DNA of 64,000 bases from positions 1,537,001-1,601,000 of the forward strand of contig JAWNZC010000237.1 of the NCBI GenBank assembly GCA_035771165.1, in the 5' to 3' direction. The translations under genes were made by a program, and so were the position numbers. The notes below the pieces were generated by a model that saw nothing but the letters and a program-made list of their open reading frames with translations, ran no database searches and was not told the DNA's origin. Shown here in pieces: positions 1-9,045 of the stretch; positions within the stretch are counted from its first letter, which is position 1; every line of letters starts with the position of its first letter. This stretch comes from Paragorgia papillata. Lineage: Eukaryota; Cnidaria; Anthozoa; Scleralcyonacea; Coralliidae.

Positions 1-130
1 GTTGAAAAAGTACTCCATTTTTTCAACTTGCAACAAAATCATTGTTGCGTGTTTAAGGTGGGTGGTAATACGTGCAACAACGCTATTCAACTTGCAACGC
101 AACAATGTTGCAACAATGTTGCAGCAATTT
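1..130. repeat. TTGCAACA/TTGAA-rich low-complexity repeat
   Basis: Short words such as CAACAATGTTG and TTCAACTTGCAAC recur in both orientations, so the stretch is internally palindromic. A related but not identical TTGAA-rich stretch lies at 47293-47693. No open frame is credible here. It is probably the edge of a dispersed element cut by the window boundary. Confidence 0.45.
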
Positions 131-143
131 GTTACTCGTATTA

Positions 144-363
144 CTTCGCCTTAAACAGAGAAAATAAAAGCTAAAGTTTATGTAAACTAGGAAGATTTTC
201 CTTTGTGTTTTAAAACTTCATGAATTATTAATCATACACGAGAAGCCGTTTATTATCTGATTTGAAAACACCGAGAAGTGTGTTGAAAAACGAGGCGATA
301 GCCGAGTTTTTTAACTCACTTCGAGGTGTTTTTAAATCAGATAATAAACGGCTTTCGAGTGTA
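144..363 (+). repeat. dispersed repeat family A copy ending in a hairpin
   Basis: The stretch 144-235 (GAGAAAATAAAAGCTAAAG and TTTATGTAAAC) recurs at 30519-30720 and 33679-33990, and in reverse at 10500-10775. It runs into an inverted repeat at 235-363 whose arms share GCCGTTTATTATCTGATTT and an adjoining AAAACACC/GGTGTTTT. The frame open across 262-564 lies over this hairpin and is not credible as a gene. Confidence 0.6.
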
Positions 364-1269
364 GAGAAATTTGAGGTAAAACTTGTCTTAATTTATGGGC
401 GTTTATTACCACATTTCACAACAACGTCTCCAGTATGTTTTCCTCGTGAAACAAGCTATCTTTATTGTTACGCAGCCGCGTGGTGCTTCCGCGGGATTGC
501 TACCCCGGGATTGCTACCCCGTTGCATGTGCAGCTGTTTTTGTGTGCAGGCGCTTATGATTTGAGGGCGGCGCCGATACAAGGCCGTCAAAGTGCTGTTT
601 GATTAAAATAAAATAAAAGCGCGCTCAGCTTATCAAATATGTTAATAGCAGAACTTTTTCTATATAGCTTAAAACTGAGTTCTACTCATGATCGTATCTA
701 CATTAATTCATAATCATGGGAAATACAGATCTTTCGATATTTTTCTCAACCTTCTAAGGCATTTAAAAGATGTGTTGAATAGCTAGACAAAAATGCTAAA
801 ATAAAGAGGTCGGCTTAAGTTGGGAACCAAAACGGAATTGAAAAACAGAATTCTGTTAGCGTTATCTAACACACAACAGCTGTAGACCATAGAGTAACAT
901 TAGCATCTTTGCTTTTTTATAAACAAATTATTTTCTTGTGGTGCTAACTAGATACCGGTCCGTAGACAGCTATAGTTTGGTTTGAGTGACAAGGAAATTA
1001 CTCTGAGAAAGTCTTGTTCATTTATCTATTTTTCCGTTTTAATTTTCGTTCTTTCGTTTCCATATAGTTATTGGCGTCAAGATTGTTTTTGAATATAACA
1101 TTCAAATTAGACTCCCTGCATGCCTCGCGTGAATGCTGCTATTCATATATACATGCATTTTTTACATGGATATGTTCCGTCGGATACCGTAAAGTCTTGC
1201 CGCTGTTTTCCCGCTAAAGGTTTGTGAACAATATCAGACCCTTGTTTCTGTTAAAAGTAGCTCTAAATT
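364..1269. other. unannotated AT-rich stretch
   Basis: I see no exon, RNA gene, tandem array or clear inverted repeat here. Confidence 0.5.
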
Positions 1270-1440
1270 ATAGCGGGGTGAAAAGGTGGTAAATTACCGA
1301 GAATATAGTTTTGATAACGAATTACTGACATTTCAAGCTGAGTCTTTCATCAGAGCAAAATGTATAGGCTCCGCCTGAAACGTCAGTATTTCGTTATCAA
1401 AACCACTCTCGGCAGTTTACCACCTTTTCACTTTGCTCTA
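1270..1440. mobile_element. inverted-repeat MITE, about 170 bp
   Basis: The arms pair over nearly 60 nt: left GAAAAGGTGGTAAATTACCG, right (reverse complement) GAAAAGGTGGTAAACTGCCG, followed inward by a shared TTTTGATAACGAA and CTGACRTTTC. A related fragment, TTTCAAAAACTCTCAGCAG, is at 10300-10325. This is the architecture of a non-autonomous DNA transposon. No target duplication is visible. Confidence 0.7.
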
Positions 1441-1680
1441 GCTAAAACACTGCCTACGTATAGCACTCTACAAAAAATCCTTTACAGTTAACTTATTTTC
1501 AAAGCTGCAGGGAAGTGATTATTAGGAACCGAAATATATACTTTCCAAAATATTACACCATTATGGCATTAATAAATTAAATTCAACACTAAACTGACAA
1601 ACACGCATAATATAGTGTTCTATGATTTTGTTTCTTAGAAATAAAACTTTAATGTTTTTATTCTCATTCTACTCTTAGGG

Positions 1681-2275
1681 TGCGTTCGTTGGATAACGTA
1701 CGCGAACGCTATATAGCTTAGGAGCCTCTCTTTAAGCCTTGTTCTCACCTGTCGTATAAGAATCGGGGATATTTCCTGTCCCCAATCGTCTGGGATTGTT
1801 ACGACAAGTGTGAACATGGTTGAAGTAACGTCCCAGACAGTCGCCGATCTGATCGGAAGCATCGCAAGAATCGGAATCATTTCTATTTGGAAAATGCATC
1901 CCAGACGGTCGCCGACGATCGGGGGATAGATCTTACGACTAGTTACGACATCAGTGTGAATACTGAAGAATTGAAACCACTCGTCTGGGACAATTGGGGA
2001 CAGGAAAAATCCCCGATTCTTACGACAAGTCACGACAAGTGTGAACGTGCCTGTCGTACGAATCGCCGACAATCGGGGATAGAACTGCCCCCGCGATTCT
2101 TACGATTTCTACGACAAGTGAGAACCAGGCTCCAACCCGGAATACTCGGAATACCGTCCGTTAAGCTCGCTATAGATTAACCAGAATGAACTATTTTTTT
2201 CAAAACGTGAGATCAGGCTATCCCAGAGTATTTTAGAAATTATTCTTATTTCGGAATAACCTTATATACGAACGC
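1681..2275. mobile_element. nested inverted-repeat DNA elements
   Basis: An outer element is suggested by GTGCGTTCGT at 1680 facing ACGAACGCAC at 2275. Inside it, 1737-2130 has its own terminal repeats (left CTTGTTCTCACCTGTCGTA, right reverse complement CTGGTTCTCACTTGTCGTA). These continue into a second shared block around AAGAATCGGGGA and TCCTGTCCCCAA. Subterminal CGTCTGGGA/TCCCAGACG repeats occur several times. Frames open on both strands follow from the palindrome and encode nothing recognisable. Confidence 0.65.
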
Positions 2276-2278
2276 ACA

Positions 2279-2469
2279 AGCCCGGTTACCGGGCTGATTT
2301 TATGTCACGAAAATTTTTGTTTGACTGCAAAAAGAATTAGAATACCCTGTGCGCTATACTTACAGAAAAATCTTGCAATCAGGCAATCTTGCCTTGCTAT
2401 GTCATTTCGTATTTCTCAAATAGCCGTAATAACAGTTTCGTGACATGAAATCAGCCCGGTAACCGGGCT
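2279..2469. mobile_element. 191-bp MITE with palindromic termini
   Basis: Each end carries a self-complementary 17-mer, AGCCCGGTTACCGGGCT on the left and AGCCCGGTAACCGGGCT on the right. Each is followed inward by GATTTYATGTCACGAAA, giving terminal repeats of about 34 bp. The interior is AT-rich and non-coding. Each end can therefore fold on itself as well as pair with the other end. Confidence 0.8.
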
Positions 2470-2749
2470 GGTAGTTTCTTTAATTTAATCTTAGACTTAG
2501 TCTAGTGAGAGTTTTTTAATATTTAATATTCAGTATTTACCGTTATTATACACTTTAACTTGACGTGCTAATTATTTGAATTTTCTCTGTTATTATGTAT
2601 AATTGTCATTGTTTTGGTGTTCAGTTATTCGTATAGACTCTGGCACTAAGATAATTCACGGATATTTATCGAGTCGTCTTCGTGTTTTGGCTAGTGGTGA
2701 GGTTAGTCAAAATGCAAATAATGAGTGCATTCATGCAGCTGCAACACTT

Positions 2750-4215
2750 AGGCCCTGTACATGAAGCGGATTGAGTGTTCAAGTCAAACCTCGCATGTTG
2801 TTTCTCCTTGTTGTGTTTACATGAAGAAGATTGAAAGTTTTCGATCTGATCGAAACGAATGGCTGAAGTCAATCCACGCAGTGGAGTGGATTGACTTGAG
2901 ATCCAAGCAAGGATCGACTTGAATGTCTCCAATCTGATTCATCTAAACACGGTTTGACTAGAAAATGACTTGACGCATGAGTGAAGTTGGTGCGTGTCGT
3001 GCTAAATGGCAGACATTGAGGGAAGCACAGAAAATAGTGTCCCAAAACCGAGAACAATGTTCCAAGCAGATCGGATTCTCCATGTAAACATGCATGTGCC
3101 TGGATTGACTTCACTCGATTGCGTGGCCGGACATTTTGCCGAAAGACAATTTGCCGAAAGACAATTTGCCGAAAGACAATTTGCCGAAAGACATTTTGCC
3201 GAAAGACATTTTGCCGAAAGATATTTACCGAATGGACTATTTGCCGAACGGACTATTTGCCGAAAGGACATATAATAAAAAAACATATTTTTTACCACAA
3301 AACTCATTTGTTTTTTTCCTACACATAATTATATTTTAATGACAATATCTATAACAATAGACTAATCACTTGGGAATAATTAGCACCCATCAGACATTTT
3401 TATGTAATATATAGAAACGAAAAGAACATGAACGCAAGTGTTTAATATTAGTTGGGAAATTTTAGTTAGCTAATGCTCGTAAAATATATATGCCATGTAT
3501 AGTAATATGCATTTGTTAACTGCATTACTATAATATTTATTTGTCACGATTGTAATATACAATATACGATATAAATAAACTTGTTATTTCCACGTGTTAA
3601 TCTTGGTAGAAATGTCGGCAAATAGTCCCGTTCGGCAAATTGTCTTTCGGCAAATTGTCTTTCGGCAAAATGTCCTTTCGGCAAAATGTCTTTCGGCAAA
3701 ATGTCATTCGGCAAAATGTCCGTTCGGCAAAATGTCTTTCGGCAAAATGTCTTTCGGCAAAATGTCATTCGGCAAAATGTCGTTCGGCAAAATGTCCGTT
3801 CGGCAAAATGTCTTTCGGCAAAATGTCATTCGGCAAAATGTCCGTTCGGCAAAATGTCTTTCGGCAAAATGTCATTCGGCAAAATGTCTTTCGGCAAAAT
3901 GTCATTCGGCAAAATGTCCGTTCGGCAAAATTTCTTTCGGCAAAATGTCATTCGGCAAAATGTCATTCGGCAAAATGTCCGTTCGGCAAAATGTCTTTCG
4001 GCAAAATGTCATTCGGCAAAATGTCCGTTCGGCAAAATGTCTTTCGGCAAAATGTCATTCGGCAAAATGTCCGTTCGACAAAATGTCTTTCGGCAAAATG
4101 TCCGTTCGGCAAAATGTCCGTTCGGCAAAATGTCCGTTCGGCAAAATGTCCGTTCGGCAAAATGTCCGGGTACCACTCGATTGGACTGTCAATCCGCTTC
4201 ATGTATAAACAGGCG
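2750..4215. mobile_element. inverted-repeat element with TACATGAAGCGGATTGA ends, interrupted
   Basis: The left end (2757-2775) contains TACATGAAGCGGATTGA and the right end (4187-4207) has its reverse complement, TCAATCCGCTTCATGTA. Diverged internal copies of the same words (ATTGACTT, TCAATCCAC, CATGAAGAAGATTGA) lie between 2820 and 3105. The element is split by the Foldback-like insertion at 3121-4173; with that removed the flanks join at a single CACTCGATT. Confidence 0.6.
3121..4173. mobile_element. Foldback-like transposon with minisatellite inverted arms
   Basis: The left arm (3126-3274) is a tandem array of a 15-bp unit, GCCGAAAGACATTTT and variants. The right arm (3610-4170) is a longer array of its reverse complement, with units alternating 15 and 16 bp (CGGCAAAATGTCTTT, CGGCAAAATGTCCGTT). 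An AT-rich spacer of about 335 bp separates them. The outer ends converge on CCGGACATTTTGCC in both arms. The element is bracketed by a 9-bp direct repeat, CACTCGATT, at 3112-3120 and 4174-4182. Long inverted arms built of short tandem repeats plus 9-bp duplications are the hallmark of Foldback elements (known from Drosophila FB). Long frames translating as repeated FGKMS or RQNV are artefacts of the array. Confidence 0.75.
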
Positions 4216-4545
4216 AGTTGGCCCGGCTAACCAGGCTGATTCGTCTAATTTAGGATCGTACTGTGGTTTAAAAACTCACACGAACTAAATTTACAAAGAA
4301 GAATTAGTTTAGTTTAGTTTAGTTTAGTTTGGTTTAGTTTAGTTTAGTTTAGTTGCTCGATTGGACTGTCAATCCGCTTCATGTATAAACAGGCGAGTTG
4401 GCCCGGCTAACCAGGCTGATTCGTCTAATTTAGGATCGTACTGTGGTTTAAAAACTCACACGAACTAAATTTACAAAGAAGAATTAGTTTAGTTTAGTTT
4501 AGTTTAGTTTGGTTTAGTTTAGTTTAGTTTAGTTTAGTTTAGTTG
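4176..4545. repeat. perfect 180-bp tandem duplication ending in TTTAG arrays
   Basis: 4176-4355 is repeated at 4356-4535 with an exact 180-bp offset, and the 60-base block 4201-4260 is identical to 4381-4440. Each unit ends in a (TTTAG)n stretch with one variant TTTGG, and the second array is slightly longer. Identity of the whole unit implies a recent event, probably slippage or unequal exchange between the pentamer arrays. Confidence 0.9.
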
Positions 4546-5150
4546 TGAACGAATCCTAACTAGGATTCAAATCTCCTTTATGCATGCGACCGAGAAAAGA
4601 CGGTTAGTCGGGACAGCTCGGGCTCATGTAAATAGCTCTTAAATTGCATGTCATATATACATTATTTCTTGTCAGTCTTTCTCCTAAAAACTTTATTTCA
4701 TTTTACAATTTTTACGAAACCAAGCTTCAAAGGTTTTCAAAGTGATTAATAGAAAACAACGCGGGGAATAACCGGTTTCAAACTGGGTTTTATTCTTGTT
4801 TATACTGGGTCGTATTTAGATTCTAAAAGTTTGTTATGTAACAATGCACTGTACATGCAAATACAGGCAGATGTATCAGTACTCGTACGCCGAACAACGT
4901 AAATAATTTCAAACAATTCTGTATCGCGTTGTTTCAAAGCTGTTTCATCTAGGAGTGCAACGATTAACCAAAATTTCTAGTTTTCACAATTGTGTCTCTG
5001 AATCGATTCACGATTTCAGTGTCAGTGTGAACAAAATAATGTTTTTAAAATGGCTGAATTAAAGTTAAGCGCTGAAAAACGGTCATGTTAATTCTCTTAT
5101 TACCTTTTTAATGCTGTTTAGTACTTTTGCATTATTGTGGTGCCTATGTT
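4546..5150. other. unannotated stretch
   Basis: No gene, array or clear inverted repeat was seen. Confidence 0.45.
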
Positions 5151-5154
5151 CTGC

Positions 5155-5770
5155 CTGCGAGTTCGTTTGTTTGTTTGTTCGATTGTTTGTCATTCGTTCG
5201 TTCGTCTGTTCGCTTGTTTGTTTGTTTGTTTGTTTAATCGTTCTTTTGTTCGTTCGTTCGCTTATTGTTCGTTTATTCGTTCGTTTGTTTGTATGCTTGT
5301 TTGTCTTTTTGTTTGTTTGTTTGTTTGTTTGTTCGTTCGTTCGTTCGTTTGCTTGTTGGTTCGTTTGTTCGTTCGTTCGTTTGTTCGCTTGTTTGTTCCT
5401 TCATTTGTTCGTTCGTTCGTTCATTAGATCGTTTGTTTGTTTGTTTGTTTGTTTGTTTGTTTGCTTGTTTGTTTGTTTGTTTGTTTGTTTGTTTGTTTGT
5501 TTGTTCGTTGGTTCATTAGTTTGTTTGTTTGTTTGTTCGCTTGTTTGCTTGCTTGTTTGCAGGCTTGGACTGGTTATTGTGCTATTTTCCCTTGGAACAA
5601 TGGGCATCCATTGTTCTACAATATTCGGCCATTATTTTAAGGCAAGATGGCACAATGGCTAGTCCAAGCCTGTTTGTTTGTTTGTTTGTATGTTTGTTTG
5701 TTTGTTCGTTCGTTCGTTGGTTCATTAGTTTGTTTGTTTGTTCGTTTGTTTGTTTGTTTGTGCGGCATCA
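5155..5770 (+). repeat. TTTG/TTCG tetranucleotide microsatellite
   Basis: About 600 bp of TTTG units interspersed with TTCG, GCTTG and ATTCG variants, G/T-rich on the + strand. All three forward frames stay open and translate to Cys/Leu/Phe/Val strings, which are artefacts. A MITE at 5560-5672 splits the array. Confidence 0.95.
5560..5672. mobile_element. 113-bp MITE inserted in the microsatellite
   Basis: The ends are CAGGCTTGGACTGGTTATTG and, reverse-complemented, CAGGCTTGGACTAGCCATTG. The element sits inside the TTTG array with TTTG on both sides, so a target duplication cannot be told from the array itself. Confidence 0.75.
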
Positions 5771-5954
5771 ATAGGCTTGTGCCACCGCCTTTTAGGGCTG
5801 GGTCTGATCATTTTCTTATTTACCATGTCGAAATATGCTTAAAGTGGCTCAGCGGTTTCCACATATTGCCTAAATATCCTGAACTAATGTACTTAGGAAA
5901 GCCTAGCTGACTAGCTATTTTCCCTTGTGAAGTATGCTTGTATACAAATACGGT

Positions 5955-6045
5955 TTTGTTGATATTACTCGAACCCACAACCTTCCGAATACCAGCCGGA
6001 CGCTCTCATCATTGAGCCACTGGAACCCAGATGGTAGACCGAGGT
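5955..6045 (-). repeat. tRNA-like SINE head (minus strand)
   Basis: Read on the minus strand there is an A-box-like TGGCTCAATGATGAGAGCG followed by a B-box-like GGTTCGAGTAA. Between them TCCGG and TCGGA can pair around a 7-nt loop, CTGGTAT, giving a GGT (Thr) anticodon position. The surrounding sequence does not complete a good acceptor stem, so a decayed tRNA-derived SINE is likelier than a functional tRNA. Confidence 0.55.
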
Positions 6046-6354
6046 TGTTTTTCGATACTCATACCTGGGAACTAGTCAAACCGTACGTGTGTCACAAGTA
6101 CTTGTTGGGTTACAAGTCGCATTGTGTCGTTTATTTTCAGTGAATGTATCTGGATCTCGCAGTTTTCTCTGAGTTTAACTTACGACAGCTTGTACAGCAA
6201 AAACAAACGAAAAAACTTTAACTATAGAAGCTAATCTACATACTCAAGTGGCATCAGTTTAGGAATGAAAATTAAAGTGACTGAACTCCTAATGTTGTTT
6301 ATGTTTAATCATATTTTACGTTTTGGTCATTTGTTGGCCAATATTCGTGTTTTT

Positions 6355-7182
6355 AACAACTAACAAAACTTAACAACAGCTTGTACATCAAGAAGTAATG
6401 AAACTTAACAACAGCTTGTACAGCAAAAAGTAACAAAACTTAACAACAGCTTGTACAGCAAAAAGTAACAAAACTTAACAACAGCTTGTACAGCAAAAAG
6501 TAACAAAACTTAACAACAGCTTGTACAGCAAAAAGTAATAAAACTTAACGACAGCTTGTACAGCAAAAAGTAACAAAACTTAACGACAGCTTGTACAGCA
6601 AGAACTAATAAAACTTAACGACAGCTTGTACAGCAAGAAGTAATAAAACTTAACGACAGCTTGTACAGCAAGAAGTAATAAAACTTAACGACAGCTTGTA
6701 CATCAAGAAATAATAAAACTTAACAACAGCGTGTACATCAAGAACTAACAAAACTTAACAACAGCTTGTACAGCAAGAAGTAACAAAACTTAACAACAGT
6801 TTGTACAGCAAGAAGTAACAAAACTTAACAACAGCTTGTACAGCAAGAAGTAACAAAACTTAACAACAGCTTGTACAGCAAGAAGTGACAAAACTTAACA
6901 ACAGCTTGTACAGCAAGAAGTGACAAAATTTAACGACAGTTTGTACAGCAAAAACTAATAAAACTTAACGACAACTTGTACATTCAGCAAAAAGTAACAA
7001 AACTTAACAACAGCTTGTACATCAAGAAGTAACAAAACTTAACAACAGCTTGTACAGCAAGAAGTAACAAAACTTAACAACAGCTTGTACAGCAAAAACT
7101 AATAAAACTTAACGTCAGCTTGTACATTCAGCAAAAAGTAACAAAACTTAACGATAGCTTGTACAGCAAGAAGTAACAAAAC
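6355..7182. repeat. 35-bp satellite array, about 24 units
   Basis: The unit reads AACTTAACAACAGCTTGTAC then AGCAAAAAGTAACAA and recurs every 35 bp. Variants change AAAAG to AGAAG, AACAAC to AACGAC, and TAACAA to TAATAA. Two units (near 6965 and 7115) carry an extra ATTCA and are 40 bp. A lone diverged unit lies at about 6176-6215. Neighbouring units share variants, a sign of local expansion. There are no unique spacers, so this is not a CRISPR array. Confidence 0.93.
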
Positions 7183-7986
7183 TCATGACAAACTCTAAAC
7201 TGAAAGTAGTATACTAACGTAGAAAAGCATTCAGTTCTATGCTTGTCAATTTGTTTAACTCGACCAACAATAATAATGTTTCTATAGCAACTTGGTAAAC
7301 TTGATTTGCAAGAGAAAATACCACAACCTGCTAAACTTGACTTAAATAGGGGAAAAAAGTATTTCTTTCCAATTAATCGGCAGTTCTGTTTTATAATAGT
7401 GCTATCCGTACTATGAAGGTTTTATGGAACTGGATTCAACTATATAGTTAGCGTGCTGCTTGCGTCTTTCTTAAGTTTATTTCCATGTTTTGAGGTAGCC
7501 TCGTATAGCAGGTGGCGTTTGCCACCAAGCAAAACATTCGTATATTTATCCCCCAGAGCTTTTTCAACAGGTTGTTTACCCTCCTCTGCTTCCATGTATG
7601 GCGCATTGAGTCCACTCCGATTACACAAGGTCGAATTTCATTCGATGAAGAACAAAAACAGAAGGAAAATATCACCGCCCGCGCTCAACCACAGACGCTG
7701 TCGGTTCATCCAGGTTTAAAACAGTTTGGGGTTTGCAGAAGGAATGTCCAGACGTTGGCCTTATAGAAGCTCTCTGTAGGTTCTTGGCTGGCGAGGATAA
7801 TTCTGCATTTTAAGTACAGGACCATGTCCATGGAATTCATCAGTATTTAACTTAGTATTTTGACCAAACTGCAGGCAGTTTTTTGGAGTTGTTTTTGTTT
7901 GAGGACTCTGATCAGTTCGTTTGGACGTTGTTGTTTTGGTGCCCAGAAAGAGCGAAGTGTTCTTCGAGGATATAAACGGAGACGTT
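7183..7986 (+). promoter_or_regulatory. presumed promoter and 5' leader of the coiled-coil gene
   Basis: This lies between the satellite and the first in-frame ATG at 7987. The frame of exon 1 is open back to 7912, and a plausible splice acceptor (GTTTTGGTGCCCAG) ends at 7946, so an upstream exon may exist. I tested the nearest candidate, an open stretch ending at CATCCAG near 7710, and its phase does not fit. No TATA box or initiator could be assigned. Confidence 0.35.
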
Positions 7987-9045
7987 ATGAACGGGAATGT
8001 AGCGGAGTCGAGAAAAACCAGCTCTGGTGTTTCGGATCTTGAAAACTTGGAGCTAAAAGCTACCGTGGAAGGGCAGGAGACCTTTATCAGACAGTTACGC
8101 GAAGAGCTGAGAGTCAACGGAGATGTTCGGGAAAGTAATTTCAGCTTTCAAAAGTTTGAGAACGGAAGAAAGGTAACCGAAATTGAGGATAAGCTTCGCG
8201 ATAACGACATCGAGTTGAGTCGCTTTCAAGAAGAGTTGGACGCGTCTAGGCAGGTCATGGATGCCACGCAACGGCAGTACGCCGAAATGAAAGAAACCGC
8301 CGAAGCGAAAGATTCGCAGGTCAGAAAACTACGTCGGGACATTGAGAACATGGCTGAAAAATTAGATCAAGCACAGAAGGAGAAGTCGAGTGCGTTTGAG
8401 CAACTCAATGTCGTACAAAGAGATATGTCCTCTCTTGGTGTCGAGAAAGATTGGTTGAAATCCCAGCTAAATCTGGCTGAGAAATCCTTGAAGGATATCG
8501 GAAAGGATAGTGGTGGAACCAATAGGAGAGTTTCACAGAGAAATTCCTCCCACAGTAGAAAAGAAAGCCTTCAGGAACTCATGCAGTTGACTTCGGAATA
8601 CGAGTCTCTTTTGAAGTCGACGGAGAATGAACGGAGCCCGACTTCGTTCGCTGTCGAGAATGGTGTCCGCGATTTGAGAAATGGTAACCCAAAAGACGAG
8701 ATGTTTATTCGAGATGTGAATAAGCGTATGGAGAGTATTGAGAAACGAGTGAAGGAGGCCGTGATTACGGAGAAATATCAGATCAATACTGAGAAGGAGT
8801 TTCTTATACAAGAGTTCAAGAATCTACAAACAAACTTGTCCCAACATCAACGCATGCATGATTCGTACGCGAAGGACGTCGAGGCGAAAGACAGTTTGAT
8901 TAAGAGGCTTAAATCGATCAAGGAGTCATTGGAAAGTGATGTCGAGGGACTGAGACAAGAGTTGTTGAAGGTGAAAGAAGAAAGCGATCGTCTTGTGAAG
9001 GAAAAACACGTGGATAACATGAAGCTGATAGCGACCAAGAGTAAG
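7987..9045 (+). CDS. coiled-coil gene exon 1 (353 codons)
   Basis: The exon starts at the ATG of MNGNVAESRK, with G at -3. Heptads begin near residue 20. The segment around residues 171-195 is Gly/Ser/Arg-rich, breaks the coil and contains possible basophilic phosphosites (RRVS, SRKES). It ends in AAG before the donor GTTAGT, phase 0. A competing GTAAGG five bases upstream would leave phase 1 and does not match exon 2. Read-through adds only a short non-coiled tail before a stop at 9121. Confidence 0.85.

Noticed and set aside
262..564. 100-residue frame at the left edge
   Set aside because: It lies across an inverted repeat with no recognisable domain or splice context.
1635..2180. Frames on both strands around 1.6-2.2 kb
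   Set aside because: Mirror artefacts of nested inverted-repeat elements.
3544..4288. Overlapping 200-residue frames with repeated FGKMS/RQNV units, resembling a repetitive secreted protein
   Set aside because: They are three frames of one 15/16-bp minisatellite, open in all phases, in a non-coding inverted-repeat element.
4310..4545. Telomeric repeat
   Set aside because: The unit is TTTAG, not TTAGGG, and occurs in short dispersed tracts.
5111..5774. Long Cys/Leu/Phe/Val frames that look like membrane proteins
   Set aside because: They are translations of TTTG/TTCG microsatellite units; all frames are open and a MITE interrupts them.
6355..7182. CRISPR array
   Set aside because: A 35-bp unit repeats without unique spacers, in a spliced eukaryotic genome; it is a satellite.
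7453..7766. Upstream coding exon of the coiled-coil gene near 7512-7710
   Set aside because: The best donor there leaves phase 1, whereas the acceptor at 7946 needs phase 2.
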